64,000 bases of DNA from an uncultured Clostridia bacterium (GTDB lineage Bacteria > Bacillota > Clostridia > Christensenellales > Borkfalkiaceae). Made by a program: the position numbers and the translations under genes. The DNA is taken from positions 1 through 64,000 of the forward strand of contig CALVIN010000006.1 in assembly GCA_944330115.1 (NCBI GenBank), read 5' to 3'. Below the pieces are notes generated by a model. It saw nothing but the letters and a program-made list of their open reading frames with translations. It was not told the origin of the DNA and did no database searches. Positions 16,606 to 24,977 of this stretch are shown here, piece after piece (position 1 is the stretch's first letter; the number at the start of each line of letters is the position of its first letter).

Positions 16606-18405
16606 ATGGCAGGAGGTTACGACAGGGACTTTTTAAGGCTCCTCACCGAAAAACTTAATATAGTTGACGTTGCCTCGTCGTATATGCACCTCGAAAAGAA
16701 GGGCGGCACCTATTGGGCGTGCTGTCCTTTTCATCACGAAAAGACGGCTTCCTTCCACGTGGACGAAAACAGGCAGTTCTATCACTGCTTCGGCTGCGGC
16801 GTTTCGGGCAACGTGATAACGCTCGTAAAGGAGATGGAGAACATCGACTTCGGCGACGCCGTAAAGCTGCTCGCGGAGAGGGCAAACATACCCCTGCCGC
16901 AGACCTCGTACGACGCCGGCCGCTCGGCAGAGCTCAAGCGCAAGCGCGATACCCTCTTGAAGATAATGAACGACTGCGCCCACTTCTATCTCGATAATCT
17001 CAATTCTGGCAAGGCCGACGCGCACGTCGAATACATACTCTCCCGCGCGATCCCCTCAAACGTCGTTCGGGCGTTCGGGCTGGGCGCAAGTTTAAACTAT
17101 TCCGACCTCCCCAAATACCTGCTCTCGAAGGGCTATTCCAAGCAGGACATAGTCGATAGCGGCGCCGTAAACGAGGTGGAGGGCAGGCTTTCGGACGCGC
17201 AGGGCGGCAGGCTGATATTTCCCATAATCAACGCCTTCGACGAGGTGGTGGCGTTCGGCGGCAGGGCCCTCAAAAAGACAGACTTTGCAAAGTATAAGAA
17301 CACCAAGGAGACGCTCATATTCAACAAGAGCAAGACGCTCTACAACATAAACAGGTTAAAAAAGCTGCGGCGCGCCGGCGGGCTCAAAGACGTGATAATG
17401 GTGGAGGGGTATATGGATACCATCTCCCTGCACCAGGGCGGCTTTAAAAACGTGGTGGCCAGCATGGGCACCTCGCTCACGCAGGAGCAGGCGCGGCTTA
17501 TAAAACGGTATGTGAATACCGTGTATATCAGTTACGATGGCGACAGCGCGGGCCAAAAGGCCAACATGCGCGGCCTTGAGATCTTGAAGGGCGAGGGCAT
17601 AGAGGTGCGCGTGGTGCCCCTGCCCGACGGGCTCGACCCCGACGACGTGATAAAAAAGCTCGGGCCGGAGGAGTATCAGAAGTGCCTCGATAACGCCATG
17701 CCGCTCATCGACTATAAGATGAAGGTGGCGCGCAAGGGGTACGACCTTTCAAAGCCCGAAGAAAAGGTGAAGTATGTGGGCGACGCGCTCAAAGTGGTGC
17801 GCTCGGCCGAGAGCGCGGCAGAGCGCGAACTGCTCTTAAAGAACCTGCGCGACGAAACGGGCATAAGCTTCGAGGCGCTCAGCCGCGACCTGCAGCAGAT
17901 GCCCGCCGAGAGGGAGAGCGTGTCCGAAGAAAAGCCCAAAATTGCTGCAGACAGCGCCGATGTCAACAAAAAGGCGTCGCGCTTCGTGGCGGCGGCCATA
18001 CTCTTCGGCGCCGACTACACCGAGGGGCTCGACATCGACGACATACCTTTCACCGACGACGTGCACAAGCTCATTGCAAGCTATGTTAAGAGCAAGGAGC
18101 TGCTCGGCGAAAAGGTCACGCTAAGCGAACTGTTCGACTTCTTCGACGAGGGCACGCCCGAGTATGAGGAGCTCAGCCGCGTGCTCGACTTAAACGACGG
18201 CGAAAACCTGTGCGGCGACGTGCAAAAGCGCTATTTTGCCGGCTGTATGCGCCGATTGCAGGCAGAGAGAATAACGGAGGCTATCGACGAAGTCAAGCGG
18301 CAGTATTCCGCCACCGACGACGTCGAACAAAAGAGAAAAGCTGCGGAAGTTCTGCAGCAGCTCATAAAGCAAAAGGAAAAATTAAAAAGCGGAGATATAC
18401 GATGA
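16606..18405 (+). CDS. dnaG: DNA primase
   Basis: Synthesises RNA primers at the replication fork. About 599 residues: an N-terminal CHC2 zinc finger ([12 protein letters not shown], then YHCFGCG), an RNA-polymerase domain with the conserved RLIFPI and FGGRAL motifs, a TOPRIM domain ([23 protein letters not shown]), and a divergent helical C-terminus that should bind DnaB. Two starts are possible: ATG 16606, with AAGGTGG very close, or ATG 16585, seven codons earlier with no ribosome site. Its stop overlaps the rpoD start as ATGA. Confidence 0.95.
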   Translation: MAGGYDRDFLRLLTEKLNIVDVASSYMHLEKKGGTYWACCPFHHEKTASFHVDENRQFYHCFGCGVSGNVITLVKEMENIDFGDAVKLLAERANIPLPQTSYDAGRSAELKRKRDTLLKIMNDCAHFYLDNLNSGKADAHVEYILSRAIPSNVVRAFGLGASLNYSDLPKYLLSKGYSKQDIVDSGAVNEVEGRLSDAQGGRLIFPIINAFDEVVAFGGRALKKTDFAKYKNTKETLIFNKSKTLYNINRLKKLRRAGGLKDVIMVEGYMDTISLHQGGFKNVVASMGTSLTQEQARLIKRYVNTVYISYDGDSAGQKANMRGLEILKGEGIEVRVVPLPDGLDPDDVIKKLGPEEYQKCLDNAMPLIDYKMKVARKGYDLSKPEEKVKYVGDALKVVRSAESAAERELLLKNLRDETGISFEALSRDLQQMPAERESVSEEKPKIAADSADVNKKASRFVAAAILFGADYTEGLDIDDIPFTDDVHKLIASYVKSKELLGEKVTLSELFDFFDEGTPEYEELSRVLDLNDGENLCGDVQKRYFAGCMRRLQAERITEAIDEVKRQYSATDDVEQKRKAAEVLQQLIKQKEKLKSGDIR

Positions 18406-19460
18406 GTTTATCCGATCAGAAACTTAACGACATTTTAAAAAAGATCATCGAGGACTACGGCCCCAAGGGATCTATCACAACCAACAGCCTGTGCGACATA
18501 ATGGAGAAGTACGACACTACTCCCAACCAGATGGACTTTGTGTATAAGTCGGTCGCCGACGCGGGCATACAGATAATCGACGAAGCCGAGAGAGACAAGG
18601 AGCTCTATGAGCAGGCGCTCTCCGATATCGGCCTCGACGACCCCGTGAAGATGTATCTCAAGGACATCGGCCGCGTGCCGCTGCTCTCTGCCGACGACGA
18701 GATAGAGCTCGCCCGCAGGATGCAGGAGGGCGACGAGGAGGCCAAAAAGAAGCTCTCTGAGGCAAATTTGAGGCTGGTAGTCTCCATTGCCAAGCGCTAC
18801 GTCGGCCGCGGCATGCTCTTTCTGGACCTCATCCAGGAGGGCAACCTCGGCCTCATGAAGGCGGTGGAAAAGTTCGACTATCAAAAGGGCTTCAAGTTCT
18901 CTACCTATGCCACCTGGTGGATAAGGCAGGCCATAACGCGCGCCATTGCCGACCAGGCGCGCACCATACGAATACCCGTGCACATGGTAGAAACTATAAA
19001 CAAGCTCACGCGCGTATCCCGCCTGCTCACGCAAAAGTACGGCCGCGAGCCCTCCCCCGCAGAGATTGCCAAGGAGATGAACATCTCCGAAGAGCGCGTG
19101 CGCGAGATACAGAAGATAGCGCAGGACCCCGTCTCTCTCGAAACGCCCATAGGAGAGGAGGAAGATTCCCACCTCGGCGACTTCATCGAGGACGAAACCA
19201 CCGTCACCCCTTCGGACAGCGTATCCACCACCATGCTCAAGGAGACGCTGCTCTCCGTTTTAAACAGCCTCACCCCCAGGGAAGAGAAGGTGCTCCGTTT
19301 AAGGTACGGCGTAGACGACGGCCGTCCCCGCACGCTCGAGGAGGTGGGCAAGGAGTTCAACGTCACGCGTGAGCGCATACGCCAGATAGAGGCCAAGGCT
19401 CTGCGCAAGCTCCGTCACCCCTCGCGCTCCAAGCAGCTCAAAGATTTTCTCGATACCTGA
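18402..19460 (+). CDS. rpoD: Primary sigma factor (sigma-70, RpoD/SigA)
   Basis: Housekeeping sigma factor that recognises TTGACA/TATAAT promoters like those seen in this window. The 352 residues include a short region 1.1-like N-terminus, region 1.2 ([18 protein letters not shown]), region 2 ([35 protein letters not shown], the -10 reading [13 protein letters not shown]), region 3 and region 4 with the -35-binding helix ([19 protein letters not shown]). The ATG at 18402 has GGAGATATAC upstream and overlaps the dnaG stop by 4 nt, so dnaG-rpoD are one operon, as in many Firmicutes. Confidence 0.97.
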   Translation: MSLSDQKLNDILKKIIEDYGPKGSITTNSLCDIMEKYDTTPNQMDFVYKSVADAGIQIIDEAERDKELYEQALSDIGLDDPVKMYLKDIGRVPLLSADDEIELARRMQEGDEEAKKKLSEANLRLVVSIAKRYVGRGMLFLDLIQEGNLGLMKAVEKFDYQKGFKFSTYATWWIRQAITRAIADQARTIRIPVHMVETINKLTRVSRLLTQKYGREPSPAEIAKEMNISEERVREIQKIAQDPVSLETPIGEEEDSHLGDFIEDETTVTPSDSVSTTMLKETLLSVLNSLTPREEKVLRLRYGVDDGRPRTLEEVGKEFNVTRERIRQIEAKALRKLRHPSRSKQLKDFLDT

Positions 19461-19465
19461 AAGGC

Positions 19466-20158
19466 ATGACCGAACGGCTTAAAAAGTTGTGCGGCCTGCT
19501 CGAAAGCTGCCGTCGCTTTGTCGACGTGGGCTGCGATCACGGCTATTGCACGCGGTATATGCTCGATTCGGGGCTGTGCGGCAGCGCGGTGATCGCCGAT
19601 ATCAGCGCCAAGAGCCTCTCCAAGGCCGAGCGGCTGCTCGGCGGTTACATAGCCTCCGGCAGGTGCACCCCCGTGTGCTGCGACGGGCTCACGGGCATCG
19701 CCCGCGGCGACGACCTCGTGCTCATAGCCGGCATGGGCGGCGAAGAGATATTAAAGATATTAAAAAATTCATATATCCCGGCCTCGTTCGTATTTCAGCC
19801 CATGAAAAACGCGCCCGAACTGCGCGCATACCTCATTGAAAGCGGGTGCGAAATAATTTATGACGGCGTATTCACCGAAAGGCGGGGCAGCGCCAAAAAA
19901 TATTACTTTGTAATAAAGGGGCGCGCGGGCAAAACCGCGGATAACGGCGCGTACAATGGCGGCGCAAAAGGCGCGGAGCGGTATTCTCCCCTGCAGCTGG
20001 CCTTCGGGCGCGACAGTCTGGGTACGGACGAGCTCAACGAACTGCTTTGGGACGAGCTCAAAAAGAACGAGAGCTACGCAGGCGGCTCCCTCTCCGAGGC
20101 CTCGCGCAGGGCGGTGGAGGAGCGCATGCAACTTATAAAGGAGGCGTTAAAGGCATGA
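19466..20158 (+). CDS. trmK: tRNA (adenine22-N1)-methyltransferase
   Basis: SAM-dependent enzyme that makes m1A22 in tRNA. The 230 residues show the TrmK landmarks: FVDVGCDHGYCTRYML (SAM motif I), VIADISAKSLSKAE, DGLTGI, IAGMGGEEI, and FQPMKNAPELRAYL in the catalytic region, followed by a helical C-terminus. It begins 5 nt after rpoD. In Bacillus and Clostridia trmK and the nif3-like gene follow sigA, and the same order is seen here. The stop overlaps the next start as ATGA. Confidence 0.93.
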   Translation: MTERLKKLCGLLESCRRFVDVGCDHGYCTRYMLDSGLCGSAVIADISAKSLSKAERLLGGYIASGRCTPVCCDGLTGIARGDDLVLIAGMGGEEILKILKNSYIPASFVFQPMKNAPELRAYLIESGCEIIYDGVFTERRGSAKKYYFVIKGRAGKTADNGAYNGGAKGAERYSPLQLAFGRDSLGTDELNELLWDELKKNESYAGGSLSEASRRAVEERMQLIKEALKA

Positions 20159-20943
20159 TACCTCACGATATATTTGCTTTGCTCGAAAGCAAGGTTGCGC
20201 CCGTGGCGCTCAGCGACGAGCTGTGTGCCAAGTACGGCGCATACGACAACAGCGGAATAATTTTAAACTGCGGAAAAAAGGTGCGCAGCGCGTTGTTTGC
20301 CCTCGACTTGAGCGTCGCCGCGGTAAAGCGGGCGGAGGAGCTCGGGTATGACCTGATAGTCACCCACCACCCCGCCATATATGCCGCCATAAAGCGGGTG
20401 GACTGCGCGTGCGGCTCGCCCACCGAGGCGCTTGCAATGTGCGCAATGCGCGGCATTTCGGTAATATCCATGCACCTCAATTTCGACGCGGCGCCGCGGG
20501 GCATCGACTATTACCTAATGCGCGGCCTCGGCGGAGAAAGGGAGGAGGCGGTATGCCAGCCCCTCACTTCGGGCGGCTACGGCAGGGTGTATTCCGTCCC
20601 CGCGCAGAGCTTTGAAAGTTTTAAAAGAGGGGTCGAAAAGACGTTTGAAAGCGGGCGCATACGCTTTTATGATTCCGGGCGCAAGGTAAGCAAGGTTGCG
20701 TCGTTCTGCGGCGCCGGCTGCGACGACGAGACGATGGCGTTTGCCGTATCGCACGGGGCCGATACCTTTGTTTCCGCCGATATGAAGCACCACCAGATAG
20801 CGGCGCTCGTGTCTTTGGGGCTCAACGTCGTTGAAATGACGCACTACTGCTCTGAAATTTACGGCTTCGGCCGCATATATGACGAAGTAAAGGAAGATTT
20901 GGGCATACCTTCAGAATTTTTTAAAGACGGCGCGCTGCTTTAA
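20155..20943 (+). CDS. Nif3-like dinuclear metal protein (YqfO family)
   Basis: Conserved protein with a two-metal centre; its biochemical role is not settled, and related proteins act as GTP cyclohydrolase-like or metal-handling proteins. The 262 residues have the His-pair motif LIVTHHPAIY, a distal SADMKHHQIAAL and VEMTHYCSE, all typical metal ligands. The 367-residue form with an inserted middle domain (B. subtilis YqfO) is absent, so this is the short form. The ATG at 20155 overlaps the trmK stop and has AAGGAGG 10 nt upstream. Confidence 0.92.
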   Translation: MIPHDIFALLESKVAPVALSDELCAKYGAYDNSGIILNCGKKVRSALFALDLSVAAVKRAEELGYDLIVTHHPAIYAAIKRVDCACGSPTEALAMCAMRGISVISMHLNFDAAPRGIDYYLMRGLGGEREEAVCQPLTSGGYGRVYSVPAQSFESFKRGVEKTFESGRIRFYDSGRKVSKVASFCGAGCDDETMAFAVSHGADTFVSADMKHHQIAALVSLGLNVVEMTHYCSEIYGFGRIYDEVKEDLGIPSEFFKDGALL

Positions 20944-21162
20944 ATACAGGTTGCTTAAAAATGGCAGGCCTGCAATCAGGGCGGTAAAAATAAAAAATAA
21001 AAAAATAAATTTAAATTAAATTAAAAATTGATTTAAATTATAAAAATACGCATATTTTTGTGCAGCTATCAGTTTTACATATATGATAAAAGCGATATCC
21101 CGCGCGCAACTTACGGCGCGCTTACCCCGCGCGAGCGGCAATAAATAATTAAGGAGACTACA

Positions 21163-21864
21163 ATGTCACAGATAGAACAGCTCTTAAAGTACCAGCAGGA
21201 GGACGAAAAACTTATAAAGTTAGAGCAGGAAGCTGCGTCGTCCGAGGAGCGCAAAAAGTACGTGCAGGCCAAGAATTTTATGACCAAGGCGCCCGAAAAG
21301 CTCGACCAGATCGATGCAAAGGCTGCCGAGCTCGAAAGAATGGCCGGCCGCCTCAATTCGGCGTATGAAGAGCTCTCGGAGGCGCTCAAAGAATTCGACG
21401 CGCTCGACGAGATGGTCGAAGAGGGCGCAGACGTCGCCTTCTACAAAAAGTCGGCGCTCTCTCTGCAGGATAAAATAAAGTCTTTGAAGGGTGAAATAAA
21501 CTCGCTCACCGCCAACGTAAAGTCGGTGGACGAGGAGTATAAGGCGCTCAAAAAAAAGGTAATCGCCATGCAGAAGCAGTATAAAGAGAGCCACGCCGTT
21601 TACACTGCTTACAAGGAGGAAAAGCGCAAGCAGATGGCCGTTATCGAGGCCGAGCTAAAAGAGCTTGCCAAGGGCATCGATCCCGCCATATTCGCCAAGT
21701 ATCAGACAAAGCGCAGCGAGCGCATCTTCCCCATCATCTGCGAGGTAAAGGCGGACAGGTGCACCAAGTGCGGCATAGAGCTCTCGCTCGCAGGCAAGGA
21801 GAGCCTCGCCTCGGGCGGGGTGGTTGAGTGTGAAAACTGCCACAGGTTTTTATATAAAAAATAA
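21163..21864 (+). CDS. Coiled-coil protein with C-terminal C4 zinc ribbon
   Basis: The 233 residues are mostly a long antiparallel coiled coil (about 1-190, rich in Glu/Lys/Ala heptads). They end in a zinc ribbon with CTKCG and CENCH about 25 residues apart. This is the C4-type zinc-ribbon family (CT398-like) that often follows nif3-like genes; a role in flagellar export or nucleic-acid binding has been suggested for relatives, but none is shown. It has a strong ribosome site, AAGGAG, 8 nt before the ATG. A weak promoter candidate, TTGTGC-18-TATGAT, lies at 21058-21087. Confidence 0.85.
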   Translation: MSQIEQLLKYQQEDEKLIKLEQEAASSEERKKYVQAKNFMTKAPEKLDQIDAKAAELERMAGRLNSAYEELSEALKEFDALDEMVEEGADVAFYKKSALSLQDKIKSLKGEINSLTANVKSVDEEYKALKKKVIAMQKQYKESHAVYTAYKEEKRKQMAVIEAELKELAKGIDPAIFAKYQTKRSERIFPIICEVKADRCTKCGIELSLAGKESLASGGVVECENCHRFLYKK

Positions 21865-21886
21865 AGGCGTTTGTATTTGTAAATTC

Positions 21887-21929
21887 AGCGCGCCGCCCGC
21901 CGGAAGTTATGGCGGGCGGCGCGCTTTTT
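21887..21929 (+). terminator. Strong intrinsic terminator
   Basis: A 15-bp GC-only stem, AGCGCGCCGCCCGCC paired with its exact complement across a 9-nt loop, followed by TTTTT. It ends the dnaG-rpoD-trmK-nif3 region transcript. Confidence 0.9.
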
Positions 21930-22091
21930 GCATACATGGTGCGTTGTTACAGTTTTTTGAGCGGCAGAGCGCGGCAGGTAAAGGAGCAGCGGTATAGGGC
22001 GACGAAAGGAAGGTGAGGTATGGTGATGGCGGTACAAAATGGTATATATTTACATTTTTTGTGTTTAGTGCACAAAAATTTTAAAAAATGC

Positions 22092-22120
22092 TTGACAATT
22101 CAAATTAAAGATGATATTAT
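22092..22120 (+). promoter_or_regulatory. Near-consensus sigma-A promoter of an ncRNA
   Basis: TTGACA (22092-22097), a 17-bp spacer, TATTAT (22115-22120). No protein-coding frame begins downstream for over 1 kb. Confidence 0.85.
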
Positions 22121-22126
22121 TAAAGA

Positions 22127-22255
22127 ACCCTAACGGGAAAACACCCCCACGGGCTACAGTGTTATTATATGCGGCAGGAAAGCTGCAAAATTATAACAAT
22201 GCAAAAGGAACGGCAGTGCATGGCGGTTAGCGCCATAGCTTCCGTTCTTTTTTTT
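22127..22255 (+). ncRNA. Candidate standalone small RNA, about 129 nt
   Basis: It lies between a near-consensus promoter and an intrinsic terminator. Paired parts are a small CCC/GGG hairpin at the 5' end (CCCTAACGGG), a middle hairpin TGTTAT...ATAACA (22160-22198) whose tip is GCGGC/GCTGC, and the 3' terminator GAACGG/CCGTTC (22208-22247) enclosing ATGGCG/CGCCAT, then eight U. It has no reading frame with a ribosome site. I do not recognise it as 6S, SRP, RNase P or a known riboswitch. Confidence 0.7.
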
Positions 22256-22256
22256 G

Positions 22257-22640
22257 GGGTTCACAAATTTTTTGCGCGGGCCGCGCGCAAAAAATTTCGT
22301 GAGGGGAGGGCGCGTCTCACGCGGCGGGCGGTATAGTACCGCCGCGTTCGGTCACCGTTCGCGCGGCAACATATGCGCTCACTCATCTCGCAATGCGCAA
22401 ACAGCGCGTGTGTGCTGTTTGCAGCAGTGCATTGTTCGTCCCTCTTCGCGCGACCTTAAGGGCCCACGGAGCGTATAGTCGCGCGAATTCACCCTGCTGC
22501 GCGAGCGAAGCGCTGCCCTGCCGAGGCTCCCGAAGGGAAACGGCAGATGCGCAGGTATGCGCAAATTGTGGCCTGCTGCGGCGGGAAACCCGCCTTGCGA
22601 CATTATTTGTTTGGGAATTAACCTCTCCGTCACGCTTTGT
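22257..22640. other. GC-rich gene-free stretch
   Basis: Several frames are open (for example 22379-22645 minus and 22393-22653 plus, 86-88 codons), but none has a ribosome site or a recognisable product. Short inverted repeats are frequent (TTTTTTGCGCG/CGCGCAAAAAA at 22269-22296; CGGCGGGCGGTA/TACCGCCGCG near 22320-22346). It may be decayed or repeat-derived DNA. Confidence 0.4.
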
Positions 22641-22654
22641 TGCACTCGCGTGAC

Positions 22655-22693
22655 ACCTCCCCTTTGAGGGGAGGAATTAAAGGAGGGGTTTCA
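22655..22693 (-). repeat. Composite palindromic repeat, reverse copy
   Basis: ACCTCCCCTTTGAGGGGAGG followed by GGAGGGGTTTCA, the reverse orientation of the element at 133. A related palindrome, TCTCCCCTGAAGGGGAGA, lies at 22746-22763. Confidence 0.85.
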
Positions 22694-22764
22694 TTTGCTT
22701 GATTATTGAAAGCAAATGAAGGGAAACGGTGCAAATATACTCTCGTCTCCCCTGAAGGGGAGAT

Positions 22765-22900
22765 GTCATAGTTGCGCATAAGCGCCAACTATGACAGAAG
22801 GGTTAAAATAAGCGGCGCGTAAATAAACCCTTCCGCCCCGTCCACACAATTGTGGACGGGGCACCTTCCCTATAGGGACGGCAAGGAGCTGTTTATTTAC
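22765..22900. repeat. Cluster of nested inverted repeats
   Basis: Three palindromes in 136 bp: GTCATAGTTG/CAACTATGAC (22765-22795); GTAAATAAAC/GTTTATTTAC (22819-22828 with 22891-22900); and, inside the latter, GCCCCGTCCACA/TGTGGACGGGGC (22835-22862). No open frame uses them. The nested stems could form one cruciform or RNA domain. Confidence 0.7.
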
Positions 22901-22922
22901 CGCACGCTGCTGTGACGGCAAA

Positions 22923-22970
22923 TGAAACCCCTCCGCCGCCTGCGGCGGCACCTCCCCTCGAAGGGGAGGT
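22923..22970 (+). repeat. Composite palindromic repeat, forward copy
   Basis: TGAAACCCCTCCG, a perfect CCGCC/GGCGG stem, then ACCTCCCCTCGAAGGGGAGGT. Same family as 133 and 16408. Confidence 0.85.
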
Positions 22971-23181
22971 GTTGGGGCGCTTGACGGCTGAAATAAATTC
23001 AGCCTTGCGCAGAGTATTTATTTAAAATTTAATGCCGTGCAACCGCACGGCATTTTTACCGCATTTTTGTACCTCCTTTGAGCGTGACCGGTGGGGCTTC
23101 ATGCGGCGCAGCCGTCTTTCTGCGTAAATTTTATGTTGACATTTTTATTTGGCGGGAGTAAAATTTTTTACGATAAATATC

Positions 23182-23221
23182 TCACGGAAAAAGATTTTGC
23201 GCGGCAAAAGATTTTTCGTGA
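23182..23221. repeat. Long hairpin repeat, copy 2
   Basis: TCACGGAAAAAGATTTTGC, 3 nt, then its near-complement. It is the same hairpin as at 2430-2473 and lies 29 nt before the GDSL hydrolase start. Confidence 0.75.
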
Positions 23222-23250
23222 ATTAAAAATACTTTCACGAGAGGTATGCA

Positions 23251-23937
23251 ATGAAAGATCTCAGCGGCAAAAGGGTGCTGGTGTTTGGCGACAGCATAAT
23301 GTTCGGCTCGGGCAACGGCGGCTTCGGCGTGGGCGAATACCTTAATAAGGACCTCGGCATGTCGGTAAAAAAGTATGCCGTGGGCGGCGCGCGCGTCGGC
23401 TTTAAAGAGGGCAAGAGCTGGCTGCCCGAACAGATTGCGCTTGCGATAGAGGGCGGCGAGCAGGCCGACTACATAATTTTCGACGGCTTCACCAACGACT
23501 GCAACATATCCGAGGGCGCGACCCTCCCCGATATCCCCCTCGGCGATATCCCCGAAGGGTACGACAGCCCCGATGTGTTTGCACTCAAAAGGGAGAACAG
23601 TCAATTTTCTGCTTGCTTCCAGTCGGTAGTATATACCCTTCTCACGTGCTTCCCGTGCGCAAAGATACTGTTCATCCGCCCGCACAACATGGGCAGGCGG
23701 GACGACAGGCTGCAAAAGCTGTATGGCGAGCGCGCGTTGGAGATATGCCGCAAGTGGGGCGTGCCCTTCGTCGACCTTTATTCGGAGAGCGGGCTGAATA
23801 CCTTTTTGCCCGTCCACCGCGATATGTTCACATGCGACAGCTACGGTTGGGGCAGGGGCGACTGCACTCACCCCAACGCGGCGGGCTACGAGTGCAAGTA
23901 TATGCCGCTCATCGAGGCAAAGCTGCTTGAACTGTAA
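23251..23937 (+). CDS. SGNH/GDSL-family hydrolase
   Basis: Predicted esterase or carbohydrate-ester hydrolase, 228 residues, without a signal peptide. The SGNH blocks are all visible: GDSIMFGSG (block I, nucleophile Ser), VGGARVGF (block II Gly), DGFTNDC (block III Asn) and GDCTHPNAAGY (block V, Asp-x-x-His). The ATG follows GAGG by 6 nt, just after the hairpin repeat 23182-23221. The substrate is not apparent; it is a single-gene unit between the repeat region and a flavoprotein gene. Confidence 0.87.
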   Translation: MKDLSGKRVLVFGDSIMFGSGNGGFGVGEYLNKDLGMSVKKYAVGGARVGFKEGKSWLPEQIALAIEGGEQADYIIFDGFTNDCNISEGATLPDIPLGDIPEGYDSPDVFALKRENSQFSACFQSVVYTLLTCFPCAKILFIRPHNMGRRDDRLQKLYGERALEICRKWGVPFVDLYSESGLNTFLPVHRDMFTCDSYGWGRGDCTHPNAAGYECKYMPLIEAKLLEL

Positions 23938-24091
23938 CGCGCCTGCGGCGCTTAAAATTGCCGCACCGCGCCATATGCCGCAAGCGGTCAATATGGTAAA
24001 AATCAAGTTGCCCCGCACATATGCCTGAACTAAAGGTCTTTTCGGAGCTGTTACAAAATAAAAATTCAAGCTGAATGTAAGGAGATATTTT

Positions 24092-24721
24092 ATGAAGGTA
24101 GTAATGCTCAATTGCAGCCCCCACAAAAACGGCTGCACGTATACGGCGCTATCGATAATCGCCGAAGAACTCAAAAATCAGGGAGTGGACAGCGAGATAA
24201 TCTGGCTGGGCAACGGCCCCGTGCGCGGCTGTATAGGCTGCGGCGGCTGCAGAAAGAGCGGCAAAGACAGGTGCATATTCGGCGACGACGGCGTTGCCGA
24301 TATCGCCGAAAAACTCAAGGAGGCCGACGGCTATGTATTCGGCGCAGCCGTGCACTACGCCTCGCCCAACGGCGCCGCCCTCGCCGCGCTCGACCGCATA
24401 TTCTATTCGGCGGGCAAGCACTTGCAGTTCAAGCCCGCGGCATCAGTCGTTTCCGCCCGCCGCGCCGGCACCACGGCGTCGTACGACGTGCTCAACAAAT
24501 ACATGGGCATAAACAACATGCTCATCGTGCCCTCGACCTATTGGAACATGGTGCACGGCTACACGCCCGAGGACGTAATGAAGGATAGGGAGGGCGTTTC
24601 GATAATGCGCGCCATAGGCTCCAACATGGCGTGGCTTTTAAAGTTGCTCGCCTCGGCAAAGGGCACCGAGCTCGAAAGGCCGGTGATAATACCCAAGGAG
24701 ATGACCAACTTTATTAGGTAA
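24092..24721 (+). CDS. NAD(P)H-dependent FMN reductase / iron-sulfur flavoprotein family
   Basis: Flavodoxin-fold oxidoreductase of 209 residues. It has the FMN phosphate loop NCSPHKNGCTYTA, the Cys-rich segment GCIGCGGCRKSGKDRC (about 47-62), which suggests an iron-sulfur site or redox Cys as in ISF-type proteins, and the FMN-contact GAAVHYASPNGA. A strong AAGGAG lies 8 nt before the ATG. A copy of the GCATATATGC repeat is at 24007-24025. It points convergently at the archaeal-type aspS. The physiological electron acceptor is unknown. Confidence 0.85.
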   Translation: MKVVMLNCSPHKNGCTYTALSIIAEELKNQGVDSEIIWLGNGPVRGCIGCGGCRKSGKDRCIFGDDGVADIAEKLKEADGYVFGAAVHYASPNGAALAALDRIFYSAGKHLQFKPAASVVSARRAGTTASYDVLNKYMGINNMLIVPSTYWNMVHGYTPEDVMKDREGVSIMRAIGSNMAWLLKLLASAKGTELERPVIIPKEMTNFIR

Positions 24722-24770
24722 TGCGCTCCGTGTAAAGAAAATCTTGCGGGGACAAACACCGCTGTTCTTA

Positions 24771-24829
24771 CCTCCCCTTTGAGGGGAGGTGGCGCAACGA
24801 GCTATGCGAGGAGCGACGGAGGGGTTTCA
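24771..24829 (-). repeat. Composite palindromic repeat, reverse copy
   Basis: CCTCCCCTTTGAGGGGAGGT, a short stem (CGCAACGAGC/GCGAGGAGCG-like) and GGAGGGGTTTCA. It is paired head-to-head with the forward copy that begins at 24844. Confidence 0.85.
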
Positions 24830-24843
24830 TATTTGTCGAGCAA

Positions 24844-24898
24844 GTGAAACCCCACCGAGTTTCGCTGCGCTCAACCCACCTCCCCTCGAAGGGGAGGT
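24844..24898 (+). repeat. Composite palindromic repeat, forward copy
   Basis: TGAAACCCCACCG, the stem region TTTCGCTGCGCTCAACCC, then ACCTCCCCTCGAAGGGGAGGT. The inner stem is identical to the copy at 48907, 24 kb away. Confidence 0.9.
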
Positions 24899-24918
24899 AC
24901 CATTATAAATAAAACAAG

Positions 24919-24955
24919 CGGCCTCTGCGGCGCAAAATTGCGCCGCAGGGGCCTT
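24919..24955. terminator. Bidirectional AATT-centred terminator
   Basis: GGCC-T-CTGCGGCGCAA pairs with TTGCGCCGCAG-G-GGCC and is followed by TTTTC. It sits between the convergent flavoprotein and aspS genes. Confidence 0.8.
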
Positions 24956-24977
24956 TTCATACATACATGTATCAACT

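Noticed and set aside
22379..22653. Two overlapping frames of 86-88 codons in the gene-free region
   Set aside because: No ribosome site, opposite strands over the same bases, and inverted repeats inside them; more likely non-coding.
23182..24174. Minus-strand frame of 330 codons
   Set aside because: Opposite the GDSL hydrolase, and it runs through the hairpin repeat; no recognisable protein features.
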